NCBI RefSeq assembly: GCF_000177635.2
Contig: NC_014836.1
Location: 1,438,001 to 1,502,000, forward strand
DNA: 64,000 bases
From: Desulfurispirillum indicum S5
GTDB lineage: Bacteria > Chrysiogenota > Chrysiogenetes > Chrysiogenales > Chrysiogenaceae
Direction of reading: 5' to 3'
Positions within the stretch are counted from its first letter, which is position 1, and each line of letters begins with the position of its first letter. Positions 52,611 to 60,043 of the stretch are shown in pieces. The notes under the pieces were generated by a model that was not told the DNA's origin, did no database searches, and saw nothing but the letters and a program-made list of their open reading frames with translations. The position numbers and the translations under genes are program-made.

Positions 52611-53693
52611 TCAAGCAAAATCGGAGGGGGCGGGGAAATCCTTATGAATCAATGCCAAGAGGGTTTCTACCAGCTGATCCTCGGGAAACCAGCCCACCAC
52701 CTCACCATGGTGCATGACCAGCCCCCGGCCCTTGCCCCCGGCAATGCCATAATCGGCTTCACGGGCTTCACCGGGGCCATTGACCGGACAGCCCATCACC
52801 GCGACGGTAATGGGGTGGGGGATATGCTGCAGCGCTTCTTCCACACGGTTTGCCAGGCTGACCAGATCAACCTCGACCCGACCGCAGGTCGGGCAGGAGA
52901 CAAAGTTGACCCCCTCTCTGCGCAGACCCAGGGATTGCAGGATCTTCCGGGCCACACGGATTTCGCGGACGGGGTCAGCAGTCAGTGAGACGCGGATGGT
53001 ATCGCCGATACCTTCAGACAGCAGGCCACCGATGCCAATGGCGCTTTTGACAGTACCGCCGAATTCCGTGCCGGCTTCGGTGACTCCCAGGTGGAGGGGA
53101 TAGGGAACCTTTGACGCTATCAGCCGATATGCCTGCATGGTGGTGTAGACATCACTGGCTTTGAGGGAAATCTTCATATTGCGGTAGTTGAGCTTTTCCA
53201 GCAGCGCGATATGGCGCAGACCACTCTCCACCATGGCTTCTGGGCCAGGGTGCCCGTGGCGCTGCAGGATATCCTTCTCAAGGCTCCCCGCATTGACGCC
53301 AATGCGAATCGGCACATTGCGGCTGCGCGCCTTTTCCACAACACTGGCAATGCGCTCCGCAGAACCGATATTTCCAGGGTTGATGCGTAACCCGTGCACT
53401 CCAGCATCAAGCGCGCGCAGGGCAAAGGTATGGTTAAAGTGGATATCGGCAACTACGGGGAGAGGCGAAAGGGGAACCAGCTCCGCCAGACTGTGAGAGG
53501 ACGCCTCGTCGGGAACGGCGACGCGTACGATATCGCAGCCGGCAGTGGCCAGCTCGCTGATCTGTGCCACTGTTGCACGGATATCCGTGGTCCTGGTTGT
53601 GGTCATACTTTGAATGGAAACGGGGGCAGAGCCCCCGACCTCAACCTTGCCGATCCACAGTGATGGTGTCTGACGTCTCTGAATCGACATCAT
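52611..53693 (-). CDS. ispG: 4-hydroxy-3-methylbut-2-enyl-diphosphate synthase
   Basis: IspG converts MEcPP to HMBPP in the MEP pathway with a 4Fe-4S cluster. The 360-aa bacterial form has the TIM barrel starting VGGSAPVSIQSMTTTRTTDI and the cluster cysteines in SCPTCGR and GCPVNGPGEARE. The ATG overlaps the purH stop codon by one base (TGATG), so it is translationally coupled to purH. A second in-frame ATG follows directly. Confidence 0.96.
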   Translation of the reverse strand: MMSIQRRQTPSLWIGKVEVGGSAPVSIQSMTTTRTTDIRATVAQISELATAGCDIVRVAVPDEASSHSLAELVPLSPLPVVADIHFNHTFALRALDAGVHGLRINPGNIGSAERIASVVEKARSRNVPIRIGVNAGSLEKDILQRHGHPGPEAMVESGLRHIALLEKLNYRNMKISLKASDVYTTMQAYRLIASKVPYPLHLGVTEAGTEFGGTVKSAIGIGGLLSEGIGDTIRVSLTADPVREIRVARKILQSLGLRREGVNFVSCPTCGRVEVDLVSLANRVEEALQHIPHPITVAVMGCPVNGPGEAREADYGIAGGKGRGLVMHHGEVVGWFPEDQLVETLLALIHKDFPAPSDFA

Positions 53694-55246
53694 CAGTGCC
53701 GGAAGTGACGCATGCCAGTCAAAACCATGGCGATGCCATGCTCATTGCAGGCAGCAATAACTTCTTCGTCCCTGACCGAGCCACCTGGTTGAATGATGGC
53801 CTTCACGCCAACAGCGGCTGCGGCGTCAATGCTGTCACGGAAGGGAAAAAAGGCGTCAGATGCCATCACCGTATCTTCGATCGGCATCTGCGCGCGCTGC
53901 ACTCCCAGGCGGCTTGAGTCGACCCGGCTCATCTGGCCAGCGCCCACGCCGACCAGTTGACCATCATTGGCGTAGACAATGGCGTTGGACTTGACGTGTT
54001 TACACACTTTCCAGGCAAAGATGAGAGCGCGGTACTGCTCGGCCGTCGGCTTGATTTCAGTGGCGACCCGACAGGTTTCAATATTGTCGATCATGCCGAG
54101 GTCGCGATCCTGCACCAGGAATCCGCCGGTAACCTTGCGCACGAATTTCTCACGATCACGTTTCGCGTCAAGGGTGCCAGTCTCCAGCAGACGGATGTTT
54201 TTCTTGCGAGTGAGTATTTCCAGAGCCTGCGGGGTAAAGGAAGGGGCGATAATAATCTCCACAAAGAGCTGAGCCATTTCGCCGGCAGCTGCCTCGTCTA
54301 TGGGGCGATTGGCGGCGATCACACCGCCAAAGGCGCTGACGGGGTCAGTTGCGAGGGCTTTCGTATAGGCTTGCGCGATAGTCTCAGCGGAAGCGACACC
54401 GCTGGGGTTGGTGTGTTTGATAATGACGACAGTGGGCAGTTGGAACTCTTTAACCAGTTCCAGAGCCGCGTCAGCGTCAATGATGTTATTGTAGCTGAGT
54501 TCCTTGCCATGCAGCTGCCTGGCGGTCGCCACACTGGCCTCACTACGGAAGGGGTCGCCATAAAAAGCGGCCTGCTGGTGTGGATTTTCGCCATAACGCA
54601 GGTCCTGCAGTTTCGCCCCACTCATTACCCAGGTGTCTGGAAAGTCCACAGACTGCTCTTCATTGAAATATCCGCTGATGATGGCGTCATAGCTGGCAGT
54701 GTGCAGGTAGACCTTACGGGCAAGATTCCTGCGCGTATCAAAGCTTACCACTCCGGTGGATTCAACTTCAGCCTGCAGGGCAGTATAGTCGCTTGGGTCC
54801 ACCACGACTACCACATCCTGATGATTCTTGGCGGCACTGCGCAGCATGGTCGGCCCACCGATGTCGATGTTTTCAACGGCTTCCTCGTAGGTGCAGCCCT
54901 TTCTGACTGTCTGTTCAAAGGGATACAGATTGACCACCACCAGGTCGATGGGGTCGATGCCGTAGTCCTTCATCTGCTGACGATGCTCAGCGTTATCGCG
55001 CATGCCCAGAATGCCGCCATGTACCTTCGGATGAAGGGTTTTCACACGACCATCAAGCATTTCACGGGTTCCGGTATAATCGCCAACTTCCACCACGGGA
55101 ATTTCGCTCTGCTGCAGCAGTCTGGCAGTGCCGCCTGTGGAAAGTATCTGTACTCCTCGACTATGGAGAAACCGGGCCAGCTCAACAATGCCGGTTTTGT
55201 CGGAGACACTGATGAGGGCACGGGAAATCTGAACATTTTTCTGCAT
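53693..55246 (-). CDS. purH: Bifunctional AICAR transformylase/IMP cyclohydrolase
   Basis: PurH performs the last two steps of IMP synthesis. The 517-aa product starts at the ATG at 55246 (CAGGAG upstream; the open frame extends to 55315). The IMP cyclohydrolase MGS-like domain comes first (ALISVSDKTGIVELARFL, ILSTGGTARLL), then the AICAR transformylase domain with the diagnostic IKHTNPSGVASAE and the C-terminal DAFFPFRDSIDAAAAVGV. Length is normal. It heads a purH-ispG pair. Confidence 0.96.
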   Translation of the reverse strand: MQKNVQISRALISVSDKTGIVELARFLHSRGVQILSTGGTARLLQQSEIPVVEVGDYTGTREMLDGRVKTLHPKVHGGILGMRDNAEHRQQMKDYGIDPIDLVVVNLYPFEQTVRKGCTYEEAVENIDIGGPTMLRSAAKNHQDVVVVVDPSDYTALQAEVESTGVVSFDTRRNLARKVYLHTASYDAIISGYFNEEQSVDFPDTWVMSGAKLQDLRYGENPHQQAAFYGDPFRSEASVATARQLHGKELSYNNIIDADAALELVKEFQLPTVVIIKHTNPSGVASAETIAQAYTKALATDPVSAFGGVIAANRPIDEAAAGEMAQLFVEIIIAPSFTPQALEILTRKKNIRLLETGTLDAKRDREKFVRKVTGGFLVQDRDLGMIDNIETCRVATEIKPTAEQYRALIFAWKVCKHVKSNAIVYANDGQLVGVGAGQMSRVDSSRLGVQRAQMPIEDTVMASDAFFPFRDSIDAAAAVGVKAIIQPGGSVRDEEVIAACNEHGIAMVLTGMRHFRH

Positions 55247-55282
55247 TGCGTTTCTACTCCTGAATTTTTCTATGGGGAGACC

Positions 55283-55311
55283 TTGCGGCCCTGATATGCC
55301 TATGGTATGTT
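55283..55311 (+). promoter_or_regulatory. Promoter of the SRP RNA gene
   Basis: TTGCGG (55283-55288) and TATGTT (55306-55311) are 17 bp apart, and the RNA begins about 8 bp later. It lies inside the 5' leader of purH on the other strand. Confidence 0.6.
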
Positions 55312-55318
55312 GCACGCG

Positions 55319-55428
55319 ACCTGTAGGGAAGATCCCCTGCGGCGCAAGACTCTGAACCTCGTCAGGTCCGGGAGGAAGCAGCGATAAGGGGTAATTTGCG
55401 GGTGCCAGGGGTCAATCTTCCCTCAGGT
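55319..55428 (+). ncRNA. ffs: Bacterial small SRP RNA (4.5S)
   Basis: The roughly 110-nt RNA of the signal recognition particle folds into one long hairpin: ACCTG...AGGGAAGAT at the 5' end pairs with ATCTTCCCTCAGGT at the 3' end. The apex has the near-universal motif GTCCGGGAGGAAGCAGC with a GGGA tetraloop of the GNRA type, which binds Ffh. It is convergent with and just touches the coiled-coil protein gene at 55428. Confidence 0.93.
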
Positions 55429-55745
55429 CACTGCTGTTTTGAGCCACCAGGGCCCAGAAATTCGTTAAGACGACTGTCAAATGTCCCGTAGTCATCCTGA
55501 AAACGGAACTCACCATCGGGGCTCTCCTGTGACTCCACCACCGTGGAAAGTTCCTGCAGTTTTTTTTCTATTTCCGCGCTCAGACGTGAAGCCAACTCCA
55601 GGTAGTCTGCGCTCATATTGAGCTTTCTGCCAACCTTGATGTCACCATCCCTAAGCTGCTCACGCAGATTCTGGGACTCATCACGGAGAAAAACTACTGT
55701 CTGCAGCAGTCCATGGATCTGTTTCTGGAGTTCTGCACGGGTCAT
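55428..55745 (-). CDS. Small coiled-coil protein, unrecognised
   Basis: The 105-aa hydrophilic protein is mostly helical (LQKQIHGLLQTVVFLRDESQ, then LELASRLSAEIEKKLQELST), with a Gly/Ser-rich tail. It has no signal peptide or membrane segment. Its ATG overlaps the end of the upstream Mrr-like gene by 4 bp, so it is translationally coupled to it. It is the last gene of the cheY-to-55428 minus-strand run. No known family was recognised. Confidence 0.7.
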   Translation of the reverse strand: MTRAELQKQIHGLLQTVVFLRDESQNLREQLRDGDIKVGRKLNMSADYLELASRLSAEIEKKLQELSTVVESQESPDGEFRFQDDYGTFDSRLNEFLGPGGSKQQ

Positions 55746-56722
55746 GTCTTGGACACCAGTATGGCCATCAGCAGCAGGATCCCCACCACATAGCCCACCA
55801 GGACGATATTGCGGAACTTTTCCCGACGCTTGACTTCCTTTTCCTTCTCTTCCAGGTACTCCACCAGCTCCTTGTTCACCGCCGTCAGCTCATTATCAAG
55901 TTTCGTGATATTGGCACGATAGTCTTCAATGTCCTCCAAGGGTTCCTCGTAGAGCGTTCCCGTGACCAGCAGGATGACGTTTTCCAGTACCCGTTCCGCC
56001 ATATCACGACTGAGTTGCGCCACATCGGGCACCTTGTACTTCATGAGGTCGAAGTAGAGGCCTTCAAGTTTTGTGGTCAGGGACTTCAGGCGCTCGGAAT
56101 CATTCTTGTCCACGGATTCCGGGTCGATTTTCAGGGCGGTGGCCAGAATAACTTCGATTTCCGACTTGATGCGCAGCCAGACATTGAGCCATTCCTTCAC
56201 TGTAACCGGTGCGAGATCAATAGTGTATTCGGTTTCAAGTTTAAGTATCAGGGTGCGTCCATAGGGCACATTTGGGCGCTTGCGGCGCTTCTTGATGCTT
56301 TCCTGCTCTTTTTTGCGCCTTTCATCTTCTTCGGCGATCTCATTGGCGAGTCGAACGATTTCATCGGCTCCTATCAGTTCGACTTCCGAGTTATCGGCGT
56401 GAAACTGCAGTTCTTCCGAGAAGTTACAGTTACTGACAATAAGAACCTTGTTGGTGGCTTCGCGGATCGTCCAATGGGATGTCCCGTTCAGGAACTCCAT
56501 ATCGAGAACGTCATCTTCCCCGGTATTGCGCTTGTACCGTATGACAAACTTCCCCATATAGGGTTTTTTGCGTCCCTGGGCGATGTAGATCCGCTCGTTG
56601 TTGCCAAAATCAAGGCTTTCATTGATGGAAAAGCCGATATGTCGCAGCAGACGACTGATCAGGAACTCAAATTCGCCTTCGCTCATCATTATCAGGCTGT
56701 CAGAGGTTACGCGCTTAACCAT
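55742..56722 (-). CDS. Tail-anchored protein with Mrr-like (PD-(D/E)XK) N-terminal domain
   Basis: Residues about 12-125 of this 326-aa protein follow the pattern of Mrr-type restriction-endonuclease-like domains: FEFLISRLLRHIGFSI, then an acid near DFGNNERIYIAQ, the strand FVIRYKRNTG in place of the usual VQCKR, and KVLIVSNCNFSEELQFHA ending in VELIGADEIVRL. The Gln/Glu expected two residues before the lysine is Arg here, so nuclease activity is doubtful. A basic region (KKRRKRP), a helical middle, a coiled coil (about 270-300) and a C-terminal membrane helix (residues 306-322) follow. The sequence lies 12 bp after a secreted-protein gene. Function is unknown. Confidence 0.65.
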   Translation of the reverse strand: MVKRVTSDSLIMMSEGEFEFLISRLLRHIGFSINESLDFGNNERIYIAQGRKKPYMGKFVIRYKRNTGEDDVLDMEFLNGTSHWTIREATNKVLIVSNCNFSEELQFHADNSEVELIGADEIVRLANEIAEEDERRKKEQESIKKRRKRPNVPYGRTLILKLETEYTIDLAPVTVKEWLNVWLRIKSEIEVILATALKIDPESVDKNDSERLKSLTTKLEGLYFDLMKYKVPDVAQLSRDMAERVLENVILLVTGTLYEEPLEDIEDYRANITKLDNELTAVNKELVEYLEEKEKEVKRREKFRNIVLVGYVVGILLLMAILVSKT

Positions 56723-56734
56723 GAGTGCTCCATG

Positions 56735-57121
56735 TTACCGATACCATTGTCGATCCTTGGCCAATCTGCCTTTGCCTCGATTTTGCGCTTGCCCGGGATC
56801 AAGGGGAAGGTAATTGGCCGGGCCGAGGCCCTCTTGCTCCACCAGTTGCTGAAAGGTTGACAGGTTATTGTTGGGAGCCTGGATCGAGTAAAGAGGGTAT
56901 ACATTGATAAAGGTGCTTTCACCACCATAATGATGAAAGTATGACATGGGAGGAAGGTGTGAGAGAGTGCGAAAGGGTACGCCCTCCACCGGATAAACTT
57001 CCAGAAGAAAATATTTCGTGGTTCGATAGGCACTGGCTTCGTGAAAGCTGCCGCCGCCAACCAGAAGCACGGCCAGGACAGCACAGAGCTTCAGCATGCC
57101 ACGGCGCTTCAGCGATGTCAT
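56735..57121 (-). CDS. Secreted protein of unknown function, coupled to cheA
   Basis: The 128-aa protein has a clear signal peptide (about residues 9-31, cleavage near EASA). The mature part is tyrosine-rich with no recognised domain (YRTTKYFLLEVYPVEGVPFR, then GGESTFINVYPLYSIQAPNN) and a basic tail. Its ATG overlaps the cheA stop codon (ATGA), so it is part of the chemotaxis transcript. A secreted protein in this position is unexpected and no family was recognised. Confidence 0.7.
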   Translation of the reverse strand: MTSLKRRGMLKLCAVLAVLLVGGGSFHEASAYRTTKYFLLEVYPVEGVPFRTLSHLPPMSYFHHYGGESTFINVYPLYSIQAPNNNLSTFQQLVEQEGLGPANYLPLDPGQAQNRGKGRLAKDRQWYR

Positions 57122-58935
57122 GATGCGGCACCCTCCGCTGCCATCTCAATCATGGAGGCCACATCGACGATGAGATTCACCCTTCCATCACCCATGATGG
57201 TAGCACCGGTTATGCCAGGGGTCCCCTTGAGATAGTCGCCAAGGGTCTTAATGACGATTTCCTCCTGCCCCAGCAGTGTATCGACAATCAAACCAATACG
57301 CCGCTCCGCGAGCCCGAGGATGACAATATAGACGTCGTTTTTTTCTTCTGTAGGCACATCGAAAATGCCGGACAGCTTTACCAGGGGGACCACTTCATCA
57401 CGTAATCGCAGCACTTGTTTACGTTCGATGGTTTTAATTTCTCCTCTGGTGACTTTGACCGTTTCAACCACCGACACCAGGGGAATCGCATAGCTTTCGT
57501 CGGATACACCCACCAGAAGCACTTGAATGATGGCCAGGGTAAGGGGGATTTTGATCGTAAAGGTGGAGCCTTTGCCAAGGTCTGTATCGATGACAATCAG
57601 ACCATTGAGTTTTTCAATATTGGTACGCACCACATCCATACCAACACCGCGTCCACTGACATCTGTAACCTTGGCGGCGGTAGAGAAACCCGGCGCAAAG
57701 ATCAGGTTCAGCGCCTCGGTCTTGCCCATGCGACTGGCTTCGGCTTCGGTGATGACGCCTTTTTCAACAGCCTTGGCCTTGATGACATCGGCATCTATAC
57801 CCTTGCCATCATCCTTGATTTCGATGACGATATGGTTCCCTTCATGGAAAGCTGAAAGGTGTACTTTCCCCGTTGCGGGTTTGCCAACCGCCTTGCGCTC
57901 TTCCGGTGTTTCCACCCCATGGTCGCAGGAGTTGCGGATCAGGTGAACCAGAGGGTCTCCGATCTCTTCAACCACAGACTTGTCAAGTTCGGTATCTTCG
58001 CCAGTGATGATGAGTTCGATGTCTTTTTTCAATTCGCGGGAGAGATCGCGCACCATCCGCGGAAACCGATTGAACACTTTACCAACAGGCAGCATGCGTG
58101 TCTTCATGACCGCCATCTGAAGCTCGGTGGTGATCAGGCTCAACTGGGCACTGGTCTCACTGAGGGCTTCCACATGCTCGTTATCACGATCAGACTCCAT
58201 CTGGCTGGTAAGCTGAAGTATGCGGTTACGTCCAAGAACCAGCTCTCCAACCAGATTCATAAGCGCGTCCAGGCGGTCTACATCGACACGGATCGTCTGT
58301 TCACCTTTTTTTCGATCATCGGCAGCTGCCTGCTTGGGAGCGTTCTTGGCAGCGGGAGCCGGGGGTGAAGTTTTTTTGGTGGGTTCAGACGCTGGGGCAA
58401 TGGGGTGGGGATCAGCGACCGGAGCAGTTGCGGCAACTGCCGCGGCAGGGCGGGGCGACACAGCGGGCGGAACTGCAGCCGTTTCTTCGGCTGGCAGAGG
58501 CTGGGGCGCTGGCGGCGTCTCATGGTCCAGAACGACTTCGCCTTCTTTGCCTTCGGTAATCAGGTGCAATCGCTCGACAACCCCGCTGATATCCTGCTGG
58601 GAGTCGCCACGGCCAGAGCGAATATCCTCAGTGATGCTCTTCACCAGATCAAAGGCTTCCAGCAGAATATCCATGGTATGGGGATTCATGACAAGATCGC
58701 CCTTGCGCAGTTTATTCAAAACATCTTCAGCATGGTGAGTCAGCTCCGCCATGGTGGTAAAACCCAGAAATCCGCTGGTGCCCTTTACCGTATGGGCGCA
58801 GCGGAAAATGGCGTTCAGGAGGTCGTAATTATCCGGACTGTTTTCAAGCTCGATAAGATCCTGGTCAAGCTTTTCCAGCAGTTCGTCTGTCTCGACCAGA
58901 AAGTCCTCGATAATTTCTGTATCTTCGTGTCCCAT
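57118..58935 (-). CDS. cheA: Chemotaxis histidine kinase CheA (no P2 domain)
   Basis: CheA autophosphorylates and passes phosphate to CheY and CheB. The 605-aa product has an Hpt domain (P1, residues 1-110, phospho-His in CAHTVKGTSGFLGF), a Pro/Ala-rich linker (about 135-215), the dimerisation domain (P3, about 215-280, LMNLVGELVLGRNRI), the HATPase domain (P4, N-box LIRNSCDHGVETP and G boxes) and a CheW-like C-terminal domain (P5). The CheY/CheB docking domain P2 is not seen; the linker takes its place. It follows cheZ by 11 bp. Confidence 0.95.
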   Translation of the reverse strand: MGHEDTEIIEDFLVETDELLEKLDQDLIELENSPDNYDLLNAIFRCAHTVKGTSGFLGFTTMAELTHHAEDVLNKLRKGDLVMNPHTMDILLEAFDLVKSITEDIRSGRGDSQQDISGVVERLHLITEGKEGEVVLDHETPPAPQPLPAEETAAVPPAVSPRPAAAVAATAPVADPHPIAPASEPTKKTSPPAPAAKNAPKQAAADDRKKGEQTIRVDVDRLDALMNLVGELVLGRNRILQLTSQMESDRDNEHVEALSETSAQLSLITTELQMAVMKTRMLPVGKVFNRFPRMVRDLSRELKKDIELIITGEDTELDKSVVEEIGDPLVHLIRNSCDHGVETPEERKAVGKPATGKVHLSAFHEGNHIVIEIKDDGKGIDADVIKAKAVEKGVITEAEASRMGKTEALNLIFAPGFSTAAKVTDVSGRGVGMDVVRTNIEKLNGLIVIDTDLGKGSTFTIKIPLTLAIIQVLLVGVSDESYAIPLVSVVETVKVTRGEIKTIERKQVLRLRDEVVPLVKLSGIFDVPTEEKNDVYIVILGLAERRIGLIVDTLLGQEEIVIKTLGDYLKGTPGITGATIMGDGRVNLIVDVASMIEMAAEGAAS

Positions 58936-58946
58936 TGCTCCCCCTG

Positions 58947-59561
58947 TCAGAGTCCGAATTCAGCGAGAAGTTTATCGACCAACCCCTGGTCATCTGCTGA
59001 TGTTTCTTCTTCACGTTTCAACAGTTGAGGTGCAGCCCCATGGCTTTGCCTCAACGAAAGTACGGCTGCCAGCTCGTCAACACGGGTCTGCATGTCACCG
59101 ACAAGTTTGCTGAGCCTGTCAACCTTCTGATGAGTAATATCCTGGAATTCCAGGGAACTCATCATGTCATATATTTCGTCCTGATTCTGCTGGTTCAGTT
59201 CCTCTATTTTCTGAAAATGAATACCATAATCACTTTCAGAAGCCACCGTCCGTTCCAGCAGATCCTTGACGCTGTTAAAGCGATCAAGCAATTGCTCACT
59301 GGATGACATAAGGTGCACTACAGAGTCTTCCGTGATGGAAACGATCTCTTCAAGGGATTTCTCCATCACTGGTATATCGTGTAAACAGGATGACATCACC
59401 GGCGCTATAGGGTTGAGCTTCTGACAAAGCCTGTTCAGCTTCTCAACTATGTGTGGCTGCAGGTGGGTGGTGTCCCTGGTGACGTGTTTCAAGTCTCCAT
59501 CAACCATCCGTTGCAGAATAGACACCAGCTCCCGTCGTGTTTCGCTATCCATGGGAGGCAT
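58947..59561 (-). CDS. cheZ: CheY-P phosphatase CheZ
   Basis: CheZ dephosphorylates CheY-P to end the motor signal. The 204-aa product carries the phosphatase block DEIYDMMSSLEFQDITHQKV with the catalytic Asp and Gln of the family (EFQDIT-x-QK), a long helix before it, and a C-terminal LVDKLLAEFGL that matches the CheY-binding tail of CheZ. The gene lies between cheY and cheA on the same strand. CheZ is common in proteobacteria and rarer elsewhere, a useful clue to lineage. Confidence 0.93.
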   Translation of the reverse strand: MPPMDSETRRELVSILQRMVDGDLKHVTRDTTHLQPHIVEKLNRLCQKLNPIAPVMSSCLHDIPVMEKSLEEIVSITEDSVVHLMSSSEQLLDRFNSVKDLLERTVASESDYGIHFQKIEELNQQNQDEIYDMMSSLEFQDITHQKVDRLSKLVGDMQTRVDELAAVLSLRQSHGAAPQLLKREEETSADDQGLVDKLLAEFGL

Positions 59562-59578
59562 CCTGAACGTGGGTCATT

Positions 59579-59959
59579 TTACAGTCCCAGTACCTTGGAT
59601 ATTTTCTCTTCCAGGGTCTCAGGAGTAAAGGGTTTGACAATGTAATTATTCACGCCTGAGCGCAGAGCTTCGAGAATATCTTCCTTGGCGGCTTCCGTCG
59701 TGATCATAAGAATAGGCAGGTGTTTGTACTCTTCATTGGTACGGATCGCCTTGACAAACTGAAGCCCGTCCATTTCCGGCATATTCCAGTCGGTAATCAC
59801 GAGATCCACCTTGTTTTCGCCCAGTGCTGCAAGGCCAGTCACACCATTGTCAGCTTCAATGATATCCTTGAAGCCAAGGCGGGTAAGCGTATTCTTGATG
59901 ATACGCCTCATAGTGGAAGAATCATCTACGGTGATGATCTTTATATCCTTGCGATCCAT
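59579..59959 (-). CDS. cheY: Chemotaxis response regulator CheY
   Basis: Phosphorylated CheY binds the flagellar switch. The 126-aa single receiver domain has the acid pocket IITVDDSST, the phospho-acceptor Asp in VITDWNMPEMDG, the threonine in MITTEAAKED and lysine in IVKPFTPETL. It leads cheZ and cheA on the same strand, and a sigma-70-type promoter overlaps the end of the upstream hsp70 gene. Confidence 0.96.
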   Translation of the reverse strand: MDRKDIKIITVDDSSTMRRIIKNTLTRLGFKDIIEADNGVTGLAALGENKVDLVITDWNMPEMDGLQFVKAIRTNEEYKHLPILMITTEAAKEDILEALRSGVNNYIVKPFTPETLEEKISKVLGL

Positions 59960-60014
59960 CTAATCCTCCATTACTATAATTTCGAAACATTTTGATGCAT
60001 TTTTTTAAGAGGAT

Positions 60015-60043
60015 ACTATAATAAACTCTTCAGAAAAAGGCAA
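60015..60043 (-). promoter_or_regulatory. Sigma-70-type promoter of cheY-cheZ-cheA
   Basis: On the minus strand TTGCCT (60038-60043) and TATAGT (60015-60020) are 17 bp apart, starting right at the hsp70 stop codon and 56 bp before the cheY ATG. The chemotaxis genes can therefore be read separately from the fli genes. Confidence 0.7.

Noticed and set aside
53957-55294. 445-codon open frame antisense to purH
   Set aside because: It mirrors a strongly conserved gene; its product shows no domain and is a codon-bias shadow.
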